Positions 14,685 to 23,942 of a stretch of 64,000 nt of DNA are shown piece after piece. This DNA comes from Agromyces sp. Root81 (GTDB lineage Bacteria; Actinomycetota; Actinomycetes; Actinomycetales; Microbacteriaceae). The position numbers and the translations under genes were made by a program. The stretch is from NCBI RefSeq assembly GCF_001429165.1, contig NZ_LMIR01000002.1:895883-959882 (forward strand), read 5' to 3'. The notes under the pieces were generated by a model that was given only the letters and a program-made list of their open reading frames with translations, searched no databases and had not been told where the DNA came from. How positions within the stretch are numbered: the first letter of the stretch is position 1; every line of letters begins with the position of its first letter.

Positions 14685-17600
14685 ATGATCTTCAGCCTCG
14701 CCCTGTTCGGTGCGCTCGCCCTCGTCACGCCGCTCCTCACGAAGTGGCTCGGGCGCCGCGTGTTCGCCGTCATCGCGTTGCTGCCGGCCGCCGTCTTCGT
14801 GCTGCTGCTCACCTGGCTCCCGGGTGTGCTCGCCGGCACCCCCGTCGTCGAGATCGTGCCGTGGATCCCGACCCTCGACATCGCGCTGAGCTTCCGGCTC
14901 GACGCCCTCGCACTCCTCCTCGCCCTCATCGTCACGGGCGTCGGCGCCCTCGTGCTGCTCTATTGCGTGCACTACTTCGCCGACGACGAGCCCGCGCTCG
15001 GCCGGTTCGCCGCACTCCTCCTCGCCTTCGCGGGCGTCATGTTCGGCCTCGTCACGGCCGACGACGTGTTCATCCTGTTCACGTTCTGGGAAGCCACGAG
15101 CGTGCTCTCCTACCTCCTGATCGGCCACTACACGGGCCGGAAAGAGAGCCGTGGCGCCGCGCTGCAGGCCCTGACCGTCACGACGTTCGGCGGGCTCGCG
15201 ATGCTCGTCGGCCTCGTGATCCTCGCGGTCAACGGCGGCACGACCTCGCTCTCCGAGCTCATCGCGAACCCCGTCACCGGTGCGGCGGGCGAGTGGGCGA
15301 TCGCGCTCGTGCTGCTCGGCGCGATCTCGAAGAGCGCGCTCGTGCCGTTCCACTTCTGGCTTCCGGCCGCGATGGCCGCGCCGACCCCCGTCAGCGCCTA
15401 CCTGCACGCCGCCGCCATGGTGAAGGCGGGCGTCTACCTGGTCGCCCGCTTGGCCCCCGGCTACGCGGATCTCGAGGTGTGGCATCCGATCGTCATCGGC
15501 CTCGGTGCGCTCACGATGCTCGTCGGCGGCTGGCGTGCGCTCCGCCAGTACGACCTCAAGCTACTGCTCGCCTACGGCACCGTGAGCCAACTCGGCTTCC
15601 TCGTCATGGTCACGGGCTTCGGCACCCGCGACGCCGCACTCGCGGGCGTCGCACTGCTGCTCGCGCACGCCCTCTTCAAGGCGGCGCTCTTCCTCGTCGT
15701 CGGCATCGTCGACCATGCGGCGGGCACCCGCGACTGGCGCAAGCTCTCGGGCGTCGGCCGGCGCATGCCCGTGATCGCGACGATCGGCATCGTCGCGGCC
15801 GCTTCGATGGCCGGCGTGCCGCCGCTGCTCGGCTTCGTCGCGAAGGAGGCCGTGTTCACGGCGTTCCTCGACGCGGTCGCCGCAGGCGACGCCTGGGCGT
15901 GGGTCGCCCTCACCGCCGCGTTCGCCGGCTCGGTGCTGACGGTCGCCTACTCGGTGCGCTTCGTCTGGGGCGCCTTCTTCTCCAAGCAGGATGTCGCGGA
16001 CTGCCCGCTGCACGCCCAGAGCCCCGCGATCGCGGTGGCGCCCGGCCTGCTCGCCGCCGGCAGCATCGTCGCGGCGTTCACGATCGCGTTCATCGAGCCG
16101 CTGCTCGCGGCGTACGCCGACGAGCTGCCCGGCAGCCAGGCCTACCACCTGGCCCTCTGGCACGGCCTCGTGCCGGCCCTCGCCATCTCGGCGGTCGTGT
16201 TCGCCCTCGGTGCGCTGCTCGTCTGGGGCCGCCAGCGGGTCGCCCGACTGCAGGCCGCCGTGGCGCCGGTGCTCGACTCGGCCCGCGGCTACCTCGGCAT
16301 CGTCTCGGTCGTCGACCGGCTCGCGGCGACGGTCACCACGACGATCCAGTCGCGCGGCCTGCCCGGCTACCTCGCGATCATCGTCGCGGTCTTCATCGGC
16401 GGCCTCGGCACGGTGTCGGTCCTGAACACCTCGTGGCCGAGCGACATCCGGCTCTGGGACTATCCTGCCCAGCCGTTCCTCGCGTTCGTCATGGCGGTCG
16501 CGGCGATCGCCGCAGCCACGGTGCGCCAGCGCATGACGGCGGTGCTGCTCGTGAGCGTCACCGGCTACGGGCTCGTGCTGCTCTTCGGCATGTCGGGCGC
16601 CCCCGACCTCGCCCTCACGCAGGCGCTCGTCGAGACCATCGTGCTCGTCGTCTTCGTGCTCGTGCTGCGTCGCCTGCCGAAGCAGATCGCCCAGCGCAAC
16701 CCGCCGGTGCACAAGGTCGCGCGTGGCATCATCGGCGCCCTCGCCGGCATCGTCATGGGCGTGCTCGGCCTCGTCGCCCTCGGCGCCCGCATCGAGCCGA
16801 CCATCGCAGGGGGCCTGCCCGCCTTCGCCATCGAGGCCCACGGCAAGAACATCGTGAACGTCATGCTCGTCGACATCCGCGCGTGGGACACGCTCGGCGA
16901 GATATCGGTGCTCGTCGCGGTCGCGACGGGCGTCGCAAGCCTCATCTTCGTCTCGGGCCGCACGGGCGGCGCCCCGCGCCTCGACCACGTCGAAGGGCTC
17001 GTGAACCGTCGCGACCGGCTGCGGCCGGTGCCCGAGCCCGCGTGGTCGATCCGCGCGCCCCGCACGAGCCTCGCCGACACCGCCGGCGAGACGGATGCCG
17101 CGGGCGAGGCCGCCGAGACCAGGCAGACGTGGCTCCTGGCCGGCCGCACGATCTCGCCGCGCAACCGCTCGATCCTCATCGAGGTGCTCGTGCGGCTGCT
17201 GTTTCACCCCGCGATCATCGTGTCGGTGTTCCTCCTCTTCGTCGGGCACAACGCCCCGGGCGGCGGCTTCGCCGGCGGGCTCCTCGCAGGCCTCGCCCTC
17301 GTCGCCCGCTACCTCGCCGGCGGCCGGTACGAGCTCGGCGAGGCGGCGCCGGTCGACGCCGGGCGCCTCCTCGGCACGGGCCTGCTGCTCGCCGCCGGCA
17401 CCGCCGCGGGCTCGCTGCTCTTCGGCGGCCCGGTCTTCGAATCCGCGTGGTTCGAGACCGAGGTTCCGCTGCTCGGCACGATCTCGATCGGCACCTCGAC
17501 GCTCTTCGACATCGGCGTGTACCTCGTGGTCGTCGGCCTCGTGCTCGACATCCTGCGCTCCCTCGGCGGCGAGGTCGACCGTCAGGAGGAGCGCCAGACG

Positions 17601-17738
17601 GCCGACGACGGCGACGGCGAATTCACGACCGGTGACGGCGAGGGCTTCGCCGAGCACGACGAGGGCGTCGAGTACGCCGACGGCGCCGAGTACAGCGACG
17701 GCGCCCGTCTGCCCAACCCCGAGGAGGCCCGCCGATGA
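14685..17738 (+). CDS. mrpA: Mrp Na+/H+ antiporter subunit A (A+B fusion)
   Basis: 1017 aa. Subunit of the multi-component Na+/H+ antiporter, related to NuoL of complex I. It has an N-terminal proton-pumping core with many transmembrane helices (about residues 1-500; includes FTFWEATSVLSYLLIGHYTG and PAAMAAPTPVSAYLHAAAMV), an MbhD-like segment near 600-670 (FGMSGAPDLALTQALVETIV) and an MrpB domain at about 820-965 (FHPAIIVSVFLLFVGHNAPG). The acidic tail of about 50 residues is soluble. Start ATG follows AAGGAGGGTGA. First gene of an A-C-D-E-F-G operon; no separate mrpB exists because B is fused. Confidence 0.93.
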   Translation: MIFSLALFGALALVTPLLTKWLGRRVFAVIALLPAAVFVLLLTWLPGVLAGTPVVEIVPWIPTLDIALSFRLDALALLLALIVTGVGALVLLYCVHYFADDEPALGRFAALLLAFAGVMFGLVTADDVFILFTFWEATSVLSYLLIGHYTGRKESRGAALQALTVTTFGGLAMLVGLVILAVNGGTTSLSELIANPVTGAAGEWAIALVLLGAISKSALVPFHFWLPAAMAAPTPVSAYLHAAAMVKAGVYLVARLAPGYADLEVWHPIVIGLGALTMLVGGWRALRQYDLKLLLAYGTVSQLGFLVMVTGFGTRDAALAGVALLLAHALFKAALFLVVGIVDHAAGTRDWRKLSGVGRRMPVIATIGIVAAASMAGVPPLLGFVAKEAVFTAFLDAVAAGDAWAWVALTAAFAGSVLTVAYSVRFVWGAFFSKQDVADCPLHAQSPAIAVAPGLLAAGSIVAAFTIAFIEPLLAAYADELPGSQAYHLALWHGLVPALAISAVVFALGALLVWGRQRVARLQAAVAPVLDSARGYLGIVSVVDRLAATVTTTIQSRGLPGYLAIIVAVFIGGLGTVSVLNTSWPSDIRLWDYPAQPFLAFVMAVAAIAAATVRQRMTAVLLVSVTGYGLVLLFGMSGAPDLALTQALVETIVLVVFVLVLRRLPKQIAQRNPPVHKVARGIIGALAGIVMGVLGLVALGARIEPTIAGGLPAFAIEAHGKNIVNVMLVDIRAWDTLGEISVLVAVATGVASLIFVSGRTGGAPRLDHVEGLVNRRDRLRPVPEPAWSIRAPRTSLADTAGETDAAGEAAETRQTWLLAGRTISPRNRSILIEVLVRLLFHPAIIVSVFLLFVGHNAPGGGFAGGLLAGLALVARYLAGGRYELGEAAPVDAGRLLGTGLLLAAGTAAGSLLFGGPVFESAWFETEVPLLGTISIGTSTLFDIGVYLVVVGLVLDILRSLGGEVDRQEERQTADDGDGEFTTGDGEGFAEHDEGVEYADGAEYSDGARLPNPEEARR

Positions 17739-18280
17739 CCGCCTCACTGACCCTCGTCGTGCTCATGGCCGTGCTCTTCGGCGCGGGCGTCTCGATCATG
17801 CTCGAGCGCAGCCTCACCCGCGTGCTCATCGGCTTCCTACTCGTCGGCAACGCCGTGAACATCCTCATCTACCTCATGAGCGGAGCACCGGGTCTCGCGC
17901 CGATCCTCGGCGAGGGCGTCGACCCAGAGGCCATCTCCGACCCGCTCCCCCAGGCCTTCGTGCTCACCGCCATCGTCATCAACCTCGGCATCACGGCGTT
18001 CATGCTCGCCCTGATCTACCGGTCCTGGTGGCTCGCGCAGCTCGGTGCGAAGGGCGACCTCGTCGACGACGAGGCGGAGATCGCCGAAGACGCCGAGGAG
18101 GCGGCCGACCTCATCCGCAGTTCGGCGGCCGACGACCAGGCCATTCAAGACCTCATCGATGCGAGCGATGAGGAGCCCGACGAAGACCTCGAGCTCGAGG
18201 CATCCGCTCGCGACGATCTCGAGACGCGTCCTCCTGCGTCGGGCGCTCCTCGACCAACGGACCCGGGGGCGACGCCGTGA
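17735..18280 (+). CDS. mrpC: Mrp Na+/H+ antiporter subunit C (NuoK-like)
   Basis: 181 aa with three transmembrane helices in the first 115 residues (LERSLTRVLIGFLLVGNAVN, then AFVLTAIVINLGITAFMLAL), matching NuoK-like MrpC. The last 60 residues are a highly acidic soluble tail absent from shorter homologues. ATG overlaps the mrpA stop (ATGA), and the stop overlaps mrpD. Confidence 0.92.
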   Translation: MTASLTLVVLMAVLFGAGVSIMLERSLTRVLIGFLLVGNAVNILIYLMSGAPGLAPILGEGVDPEAISDPLPQAFVLTAIVINLGITAFMLALIYRSWWLAQLGAKGDLVDDEAEIAEDAEEAADLIRSSAADDQAIQDLIDASDEEPDEDLELEASARDDLETRPPASGAPRPTDPGATP

Positions 18281-19857
18281 CCGCCGTGCTCGTGCCCCTC
18301 GTGGTGCTGCTGCCCCTGCTCGGGGCGGCCACCGCGCTGATCCTCGGCCGCCACCGCCGCGCCCAGATGGCGGTGAGCCTCGGCGTGCTCTCCGCGGTGA
18401 CCGTGATCGCCGCGGTGCTGCTCGTCTCGGTCGATTCGAGCGGCCCGGCCGTCGTCTACATCGGCGGGTGGGATGCCCCGTGGGGCATCACCCTCGTCGT
18501 CGACCGGCTGTCGGCGATCATGCTCGTCATCTCGGCGATCATGCTGCTCGTCGTGCTCGTCTACTCCGTCGGGCAGGGTATCGCCGACCAGCATCGCGAG
18601 ACGCCGGTGTCGATCTTCCACCCGAGCTACCTGATCCTGTCGGCGGGCGTCTTCAACGCGTTCATCGCAGGCGACCTGTTCAACCTCTACGTCGGCTTCG
18701 AGATCCTGCTGTCGGCGAGCTTCGTGCTGCTCACCCTCGGCGGCACGGGCGAGCGCATCCGGGCGGGCGTCACGTACATCATCGTGAGCCTCGTCTCCTC
18801 GCTGTTCTTCCTGAGCGCGATCGCGCTCATCTACGGGGCGACCGGCACGGTGAACATCGCGCAGCTCTCGGTGCGCCTCGCCGAGCTGCCCGGTGACGTG
18901 CAGCTCATGCTGCACCTGCTGCTGCTCATCGCCTTCGGTATCAAGGCGGCCGTCTTCCCGCTCTCGTTCTGGCTGCCCGACTCCTATCCGACGGCGCCCG
19001 CGCCGGTCACCGCGGTGTTCGCGGGCTTGCTCACGAAGGTCGGCGTCTACGCGATCATCCGCACCGAGACGGTGATCTTCACCGAGAGTGACGTGACGGT
19101 GCTGCTCATGGTGATCGGCGGGCTCACGATGCTCATCGGCATCCTCGGCGCGCTCACCCAGGCCGACATCAAGCGATTGCTCTCGTTCACGCTCGTGAGC
19201 CACATCGGCTACATGATCTTCGGCATCGCGCTCAGCTCGCAGCTCGGCTATACGGCGACCATCTACTACGTCGTGCACCACATCACGGTGCAGACGACCC
19301 TGTTCCTCACCACCGGTCTCATCGAGCGGTTCGGCGGCGCGACCTCCATCAACCGGCTCGCGGGCCTGCTGAAGGCCTCGCCGCTGCTCGGCGTGCTGTT
19401 CTTCATCCCCGCGCTGAACCTCGGCGGCATCCCGCCGTTCTCCGGCTTCCTCGGCAAGACGGGGCTCTTCCTCGCCGGCGGCGAGCAAGCGGCGGCCGAC
19501 CCGGCCACGGCGTGGCTGACTTGGATCGTGATCGCCGCCGGCGCCATCACCTCGCTCATCACCCTCTACGCGCTCACCCGGTTCTGGAACATGGCGTTCT
19601 GGCGCGGCCGACGCGAGCTCGAGGGCTACGAGTCGGTGCTGCTCGGCTCGGTGCTCGAGGCGCCCGAGGGCGCCACGGTCACCGCGACCCGCACCACGCC
19701 GGTGCTCATGGTCGTCGCGACGAGTGCACTCGTCATGGTCACGATCTGCCTCACCGTGTTCGCCGGCCCGCTCTTCGAGCTGACCGGGCGGGCCGCCGCC
19801 GATCTGCTCGACGCCGGCAACTACGTGTCCGTCGTCTTCCCGGGAGGCATCCGATGA
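18277..19857 (+). CDS. mrpD: Mrp Na+/H+ antiporter subunit D (NuoM/N-like)
   Basis: 526 aa membrane protein of the proton-translocating NuoL/M/N family. Recognisable parts include NLYVGFEILLSASFVLLTLG, FGIKAAVFPLSFWLPDSYPT (with the conserved Lys), LTQADIKRLLSFTLVSHIGY and GGIPPFSGFLGKTGLF. GTG start overlaps mrpC by four bases and the stop overlaps mrpE. It works with MrpA as the second ion-translocating subunit. Confidence 0.93.
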   Translation: MTAVLVPLVVLLPLLGAATALILGRHRRAQMAVSLGVLSAVTVIAAVLLVSVDSSGPAVVYIGGWDAPWGITLVVDRLSAIMLVISAIMLLVVLVYSVGQGIADQHRETPVSIFHPSYLILSAGVFNAFIAGDLFNLYVGFEILLSASFVLLTLGGTGERIRAGVTYIIVSLVSSLFFLSAIALIYGATGTVNIAQLSVRLAELPGDVQLMLHLLLLIAFGIKAAVFPLSFWLPDSYPTAPAPVTAVFAGLLTKVGVYAIIRTETVIFTESDVTVLLMVIGGLTMLIGILGALTQADIKRLLSFTLVSHIGYMIFGIALSSQLGYTATIYYVVHHITVQTTLFLTTGLIERFGGATSINRLAGLLKASPLLGVLFFIPALNLGGIPPFSGFLGKTGLFLAGGEQAAADPATAWLTWIVIAAGAITSLITLYALTRFWNMAFWRGRRELEGYESVLLGSVLEAPEGATVTATRTTPVLMVVATSALVMVTICLTVFAGPLFELTGRAAADLLDAGNYVSVVFPGGIR

Positions 19858-20456
19858 CGCATGCTGCAACGGATGTCTCGCGCTGGCGCTCGGTCTGGCG
19901 GCAGCTGCCGCTCCTCGTGGCCCTCGTCTTCCTGTGGGTGTTCCTCTGGGATCAGGTCACCGTGCTCACGGTGGTGACCGGCATCCTGCTGGCGATCGGC
20001 GTGACCCGGGTGCTCTACCTGCCGCCCGTGCTGCTCAGCGGCCGCTTCAACCCGTGGCGGGGCCTGCTGCTCGGCCTGCGCATGATGTTCGACGTCACCG
20101 TCGCCTCGCTGCAGGTCGCGGTGCTCGCGATCGACCCGCGGTGGAAGCCGATGAACTCGATCATCGCCGTGCAGCTGCTCACCCGCTCCGACCTCGTCAC
20201 GACGCTGACCGCCGAGGCGATCTCGGTCGTGCCCGGCACCGTCGTCGTCGACATCGACCGCGAACGGGGCCTGCTCTACCTGCACGCGCTCGGCACCCGC
20301 ACCCGAGCCGACATCGATCGGGTGCGTCGCGACGTGCTCGGCACCGAGGAGCGCATCGTGCTCGCCATCGGCACCCACGCGCAGGCCGTCTCGGTGCGCG
20401 AGGCCCGGCGTGAGCGCCGAGCGCTCCGCTCGCAGACGAAGGGAGCCGGCTCATGA
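19854..20456 (+). CDS. mrpE: Mrp Na+/H+ antiporter subunit E
   Basis: 200 aa. Two or three N-terminal membrane segments (about residues 18-55 and 65-90), then a cytoplasmic domain with the MrpE hallmark LTAEAISVVPGTVVVDID and a basic tail. ATG 19854 overlaps the mrpD stop and gives the conventional N-terminus. MrpE stabilises the assembled antiporter. Confidence 0.9.
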   Translation: MTHAATDVSRWRSVWRQLPLLVALVFLWVFLWDQVTVLTVVTGILLAIGVTRVLYLPPVLLSGRFNPWRGLLLGLRMMFDVTVASLQVAVLAIDPRWKPMNSIIAVQLLTRSDLVTTLTAEAISVVPGTVVVDIDRERGLLYLHALGTRTRADIDRVRRDVLGTEERIVLAIGTHAQAVSVREARRERRALRSQTKGAGS

Positions 20457-20725
20457 CCTTCATCCAGATCGTCAGCCTGCTGGCAGGCATCATGTTCGGC
20501 ATCGGGGCGCTCGCCGCCGTCTACCGCATCATCCGCGGCCCGTCGATCCTCGACCGGGCCCTCGCGACCGACGTGCTGCTGGCCATCGCGATCTGCGCGC
20601 TCGGCGCCGAGATGGCGATCAACAAGCACACCGACACCCTCGTGGTCATGCTCGTGCTCGCGATGTTCGCGGTCGTCGGCTCGATCTCGATCGCGCGGTT
20701 CATGGCGAAGCAGGATGCCTCGTGA
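20453..20725 (+). CDS. mrpF: Mrp Na+/H+ antiporter subunit F
   Basis: 90 aa with three transmembrane helices and the MrpF motif RIIRGPSILDRALATDVLL (about residues 24-42). ATG overlaps the mrpE stop. Its stop TGA 20723-20725 overlaps a GTG that opens the first of two minicistrons before mrpG. Confidence 0.9.
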   Translation: MTFIQIVSLLAGIMFGIGALAAVYRIIRGPSILDRALATDVLLAIAICALGAEMAINKHTDTLVVMLVLAMFAVVGSISIARFMAKQDAS

Positions 20726-20781
20726 GCGCCGCCGAGATTCGCTCCGTGTCTCCGACTGCTCCCGTCGGGAGTTCGCGATGA
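20722..20781 (+). CDS. 19-codon minicistron 1 (copy of the mrpG start)
   Basis: GTG overlaps the mrpF stop. The frame begins (M)SAAEIRSVSPTAP and stops after 19 codons. Its first six residues equal the start of MrpG (MSAAEI). It probably arose by duplication and is unlikely to have a peptide function; translating it would hand ribosomes to the next ATG. Confidence 0.4.
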   Translation: MSAAEIRSVSPTAPVGSSR

Positions 20782-20837
20782 GCGCCGCCGAGATTCGCTC
20801 CGTGTCTCCGACTGCTCCCGTCGGGAGTTCGCGATGA
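20778..20837 (+). CDS. 19-codon minicistron 2 (identical peptide)
   Basis: ATG overlaps the stop of minicistron 1 by ATGA. It encodes the same 19 residues and stops over the ATG of mrpG, again by ATGA. Ribosomes terminating here are placed to reinitiate on mrpG. Confidence 0.4.
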   Translation: MSAAEIRSVSPTAPVGSSR

Positions 20838-21187
20838 GCGCCGCCGAGATCGCCGTCGGACTGCTCATCCTGGTGAGCGCGTTCCTGTCGATGGCCGCGG
20901 GCATCGGCATCGTGCGGTTCCCCGACGTGCTGACCCGGCTGCACGCCGCGACGAAGCCCCAGGTGCTGGGCCTTGCGACCGTGCTCGTCGCGATCGTCGT
21001 GCAGGTGCCGACGTGGGGCGTGCTCACGACCGTCGTGCTCGTGATGACGTTCCAGCTGCTCACCCAGCCGATGACCGCGCACATGCTCGGCCGCTCCGCC
21101 TACCGCAGCGACCACGTGCGCCGCGACCTGCTGATCGAGGACGACCTCGATCGCGACATCACCGAGCACGACCAGACCGGGCGCTGA
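20834..21187 (+). CDS. mrpG: Mrp Na+/H+ antiporter subunit G
   Basis: 117 aa with three transmembrane helices and the MrpG signature GIGIVRFPDVLTRLHAATKP (about residues 23-42). ATG 20834 is preceded by two coupled minicistrons rather than directly by mrpF. It is the last gene of the operon, and its stop lies only 18 bp from the convergent neighbour. Confidence 0.92.
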   Translation: MSAAEIAVGLLILVSAFLSMAAGIGIVRFPDVLTRLHAATKPQVLGLATVLVAIVVQVPTWGVLTTVVLVMTFQLLTQPMTAHMLGRSAYRSDHVRRDLLIEDDLDRDITEHDQTGR

Positions 21188-21205
21188 GCTCCGAAGCTTC
21201 CGGCG

Positions 21206-21685
21206 CTACCCGACCCCGGCGGATGCCAGGCCCTGGCCGATGAGCACCCAGAGCACGATGCCGCCCATGGCGAGCAATGGAATGCCGAACGCGAGCCGCC
21301 GTTCACGCAGACGCTTGATCGCGTAGACGAAGCCGAGAACACCGATGGCGATGGCGCCGGCCGTCGAGAGCAGCGCGCCGGCCGCGACCAACCCGGGCGT
21401 GCAGGACGAAGCGCATGAACCGGCCATCAGCATGATCGCTCCGAACAGCATGCCCACCAGCGTGGCGAGTCCCAAGGGGATCAGCAGCACGATCGTGGCG
21501 ATGAGGTCGCCGACGTTCAGGCGCACTCCGACTGGAAGGGTGCGTCGGGTGGTGATCACGACAGAGTAGCGGCCACCCTCGATCGGCTCGCGGGGCGGCG
21601 AATCGGCCGTACGCATCTCCGAAGCCTCACTCTGCGACTGGGATGACTCGTCGTCTCGATGACTGTTCGATTGTTCTCCGCTCAT
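21206..21685 (-). CDS. Membrane protein of the WXG/hydrolase module
   Basis: 159 aa. A hydrophilic N-terminus of about 55 residues is rich in Ser, Glu and Asp. Three hydrophobic segments follow (about 60-90, 97-118, 132-155), and the C-terminus is LWVLIGQGLASAGVG. It is the last gene of a four-gene operon, overlapping the lipoprotein gene by ATGA. A fragment at 24289 ends in nearly the same sequence, so this is one of at least two paralogues. No family is recognised. A role as membrane partner or protective protein of the hydrolase is inference. Confidence 0.65.
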   Translation of the reverse strand: MSGEQSNSHRDDESSQSQSEASEMRTADSPPREPIEGGRYSVVITTRRTLPVGVRLNVGDLIATIVLLIPLGLATLVGMLFGAIMLMAGSCASSCTPGLVAAGALLSTAGAIAIGVLGFVYAIKRLRERRLAFGIPLLAMGGIVLWVLIGQGLASAGVG

Positions 21686-22158
21686 TCGATGCCCTCTGGC
21701 GCTTGGCTGCAGCGCGCAAACACCATGATCTCGACGTACGGGACGTCGTCCACATCCTCATCGAATGAGACCCCGACGAGCGGGGCCTCTTCGTCGCCAC
21801 CTCGTCGAGATCCGAATCGGTCATCGCGATTGTCGAGGAGTTCGTCTTCAACGAACCCCGCAGCTGCGGCATCCCGACGCAGGCCTTCGACGGCGGCCTC
21901 CGCATCCCCCGGTTCCTTGAGGTAGACCAACCAGCGACCCGTGTACTTCGTGCCACCAGCGCATGAGACGAACCCCGCCGGAATCGGGTCCTCGATGTGA
22001 TCGACGGCGTCTTCGGGCAAGAGGTCGACGATTTCCTGCATCTCGCCGCGCGCTTCATCCCGTGCGGTATCGAACGGAGGCAGCTGCGCGCATCCAGCGA
22101 ACACAAGGAGCACGGGCACAACAATGGCGGCCACGGCTGCACGATGACGTCGCATCAT
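21682..22158 (-). CDS. Lipoprotein of the WXG/hydrolase module
   Basis: 158 aa. Signal peptide with lipobox VFAGC (Cys about residue 21), then a soluble domain with PEDAVDHIED, an RWLVYLKEPGD segment and a final VPYVEIMVFARC. ATG 22158 overlaps the hydrolase stop (ATGA) and gives the signal peptide directly; the frame stays open upstream but without a signal sequence. It is a distant paralogue of the lipoprotein at 24498 (shared PED, RW-x2-Y and VxIxVFA positions). Function unknown. Confidence 0.7.
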   Translation of the reverse strand: MMRRHRAAVAAIVVPVLLVFAGCAQLPPFDTARDEARGEMQEIVDLLPEDAVDHIEDPIPAGFVSCAGGTKYTGRWLVYLKEPGDAEAAVEGLRRDAAAAGFVEDELLDNRDDRFGSRRGGDEEAPLVGVSFDEDVDDVPYVEIMVFARCSQAPEGIE

Positions 22159-23942
22159 TCGACGCCGTTGAGTAGATCGGCCACGCCGTAGAGCACTGGG
22201 TCGTTGCCAGTCGACGAGATGATCTGGTTGTGATGCGCGACCGAATCGCTCACCGTCCAAATGGCGCCCACGAGCCCGCCAGTCAGAGTCTTCCAGACTT
22301 GGTTCTCGGCGTCGATCCCGCTCTCGCGTACCTCGAGTGCCCCACCGGAACTCGGCGCGGCGCCGTAGCCGAGCCCATCGAGCACCGGAACGGGGATATG
22401 GATGTCATAGAAGAGCTTGTTGATGTCGTCCTCGGCCGCGTACACGTAGTACTCCGTTCCGTCGATCGCCTTCCACCCTTCCTTCATCCCGATGGGGGCC
22501 AAGAGCACCCGAGTCTCGAACTCGACCTTCCCCTCCGTCTCCGCCTCGCCTGCGGCAGAAGAACCGAAACTGTGCTCGACACTGACGACGGGGAGCGCAC
22601 CGATGCCCGTCGCATCGAGCCCATGATGGAACGCGGCGTAGTTCGCTCCGATTCGATCGGCAGCGGCGTTGAGCTGGGGGCCGTTCCACGCCAATTCGTC
22701 GAGTTGCGGGAACGTGCCGTCTTTGAAGACGAAAGCGAGCACATCGCCGCCGCCGTTCGCCGCCTGCCATGCCGCGAATTCCTGCTGCGAGCCTCTGCGG
22801 TACGGATCATTCGGATTCAGCACCCCGTCGTACATCATCTCGAGGCTCGCGTTCGTGCCCGGCATGAACGACATCACGTTCTTCGCCTTCGTCGGGTCGC
22901 CGATCATCTCGATGATGCGGTCGTTCTCAGGCTGGTACAGGTAGAGCTGGATGTCGCCGTCAACGACCTGCTCGAGGTACTCGATCTGCTTCTCGAGAAG
23001 CGTCCGCTCCTCGCTCCGCCCACCCTCGGGCACTCGTCCTCGCAGCTCCCGACGTTCCTCGATCGCGCCGAGACGGTCCTTCGCCTCGGCGAGGATCACC
23101 TCGGCGTTGCGCCGGTTCGCCGCGACCCGAACCAGGATCGGCAGGCCGTTCAACGCGCCGAGCAACGCTGGCGCACCCGCGAAGAGCGCCGTGCGCTGTC
23201 CGTCGTCGAGTGAGCCCCACCATTCGGCGACACCCTCGGGGTCGCCGGATTCGGCCAACGTGAGCAAATCGGGATGCGCGTCGAACAGGATCTCGAGCTC
23301 GGTCGCCGACAGCGTCGAGAGCCGTTCGAGCAGGCGATCGGCCGAGACGACGTCGCCCGAACCGCGGCCGAACTCCGAGAGCCCGCCGAGCACCTCGGCC
23401 GACTGGAGGCCCGCGACCGCACGTGCATCGATGTCTTCGCGGTCTGCCACGAGCCGACTCCAGCTCGCCTCGAGCTCAGTGCGCCGGGACTCGACCTTGT
23501 CGATGCGCCCCTCCACGTCGTCACGGTTGCGCTCCCAGCGGGCGTGGAGCTCGGGATCCTTCATCACCAGGGATTCGTTGGCCGACGCCTGCTCGAGGTC
23601 GACCATCAGACCTTCGAGGTCTTCCTGCGCGCCTGCAAGGTCGCTCTCAAGCGCCGCCTGTCGGGTGCGCAGCGCTTCGAGATCGTCGGCGTACTGGTCG
23701 AGCACGTCCGACTGCTCACGCAGACCCACGGCGAGCAACGTCAACTCTGGGACGATGAGCGCAGCCCGAGCCTGGAACGCCGTCTTCGCGGCGCCGGTCC
23801 AGTCATCGTCGGCGACGTCATCGGCCGATCTGACGCTCCTCCGCGATTCGCGCACGTCGGCCGCGGCGTCGGAACGCACACCGGCATCCTCGCGGATGCG
23901 TTCCAGCGATCCCGCTCCGGGATCGTCCCACGACCATGCCAT
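22155..23942 (-). CDS. WXG-type protein with DUF1023-like alpha/beta-hydrolase domain
   Basis: 595 aa. The N-terminal 120 residues form a helical WXG100-like region with the W-x-G turn (DDWTGAAKTAF, about residues 47-57). A long coiled-coil stretch follows (about 85-190). The C-terminal half contains a serine-hydrolase nucleophile elbow, VVSVEHSFGSSAAGEA (about residues 448-463), as in DUF1023 hydrolases, which usually have GHSYGS. This domain order is typical of proteins exported by, or linked to, type VII (ESX) secretion in actinobacteria. It is second in a four-gene operon, one base overlapping the 90-aa partner. The substrate is unknown. Confidence 0.72.
   Translation of the reverse strand: MAWSWDDPGAGSLERIREDAGVRSDAAADVRESRRSVRSADDVADDDWTGAAKTAFQARAALIVPELTLLAVGLREQSDVLDQYADDLEALRTRQAALESDLAGAQEDLEGLMVDLEQASANESLVMKDPELHARWERNRDDVEGRIDKVESRRTELEASWSRLVADREDIDARAVAGLQSAEVLGGLSEFGRGSGDVVSADRLLERLSTLSATELEILFDAHPDLLTLAESGDPEGVAEWWGSLDDGQRTALFAGAPALLGALNGLPILVRVAANRRNAEVILAEAKDRLGAIEERRELRGRVPEGGRSEERTLLEKQIEYLEQVVDGDIQLYLYQPENDRIIEMIGDPTKAKNVMSFMPGTNASLEMMYDGVLNPNDPYRRGSQQEFAAWQAANGGGDVLAFVFKDGTFPQLDELAWNGPQLNAAADRIGANYAAFHHGLDATGIGALPVVSVEHSFGSSAAGEAETEGKVEFETRVLLAPIGMKEGWKAIDGTEYYVYAAEDDINKLFYDIHIPVPVLDGLGYGAAPSSGGALEVRESGIDAENQVWKTLTGGLVGAIWTVSDSVAHHNQIISSTGNDPVLYGVADLLNGVE

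Larger units (their letters stand above)
20722..20850 (+). repeat. 56-bp tandem duplication at the mrpF/mrpG junction
   Basis: Units 20722-20777 and 20778-20833 are identical except for the first base (GTG versus ATG). A third, partial copy (20834-20850, 17 bp) is the beginning of mrpG itself. The period of 56 bp is not a multiple of three, yet each unit ends so that a TGA overlaps the next ATG by four bases, preserving translational coupling through the array. Each unit also contains an imperfect hairpin (CTCCC-GTC-GGGAG). Confidence 0.92.

Noticed and set aside
15561..17747. 728-codon minus-strand frame opposite mrpA
   Set aside because: Charged low-complexity shadow of a membrane-protein gene.
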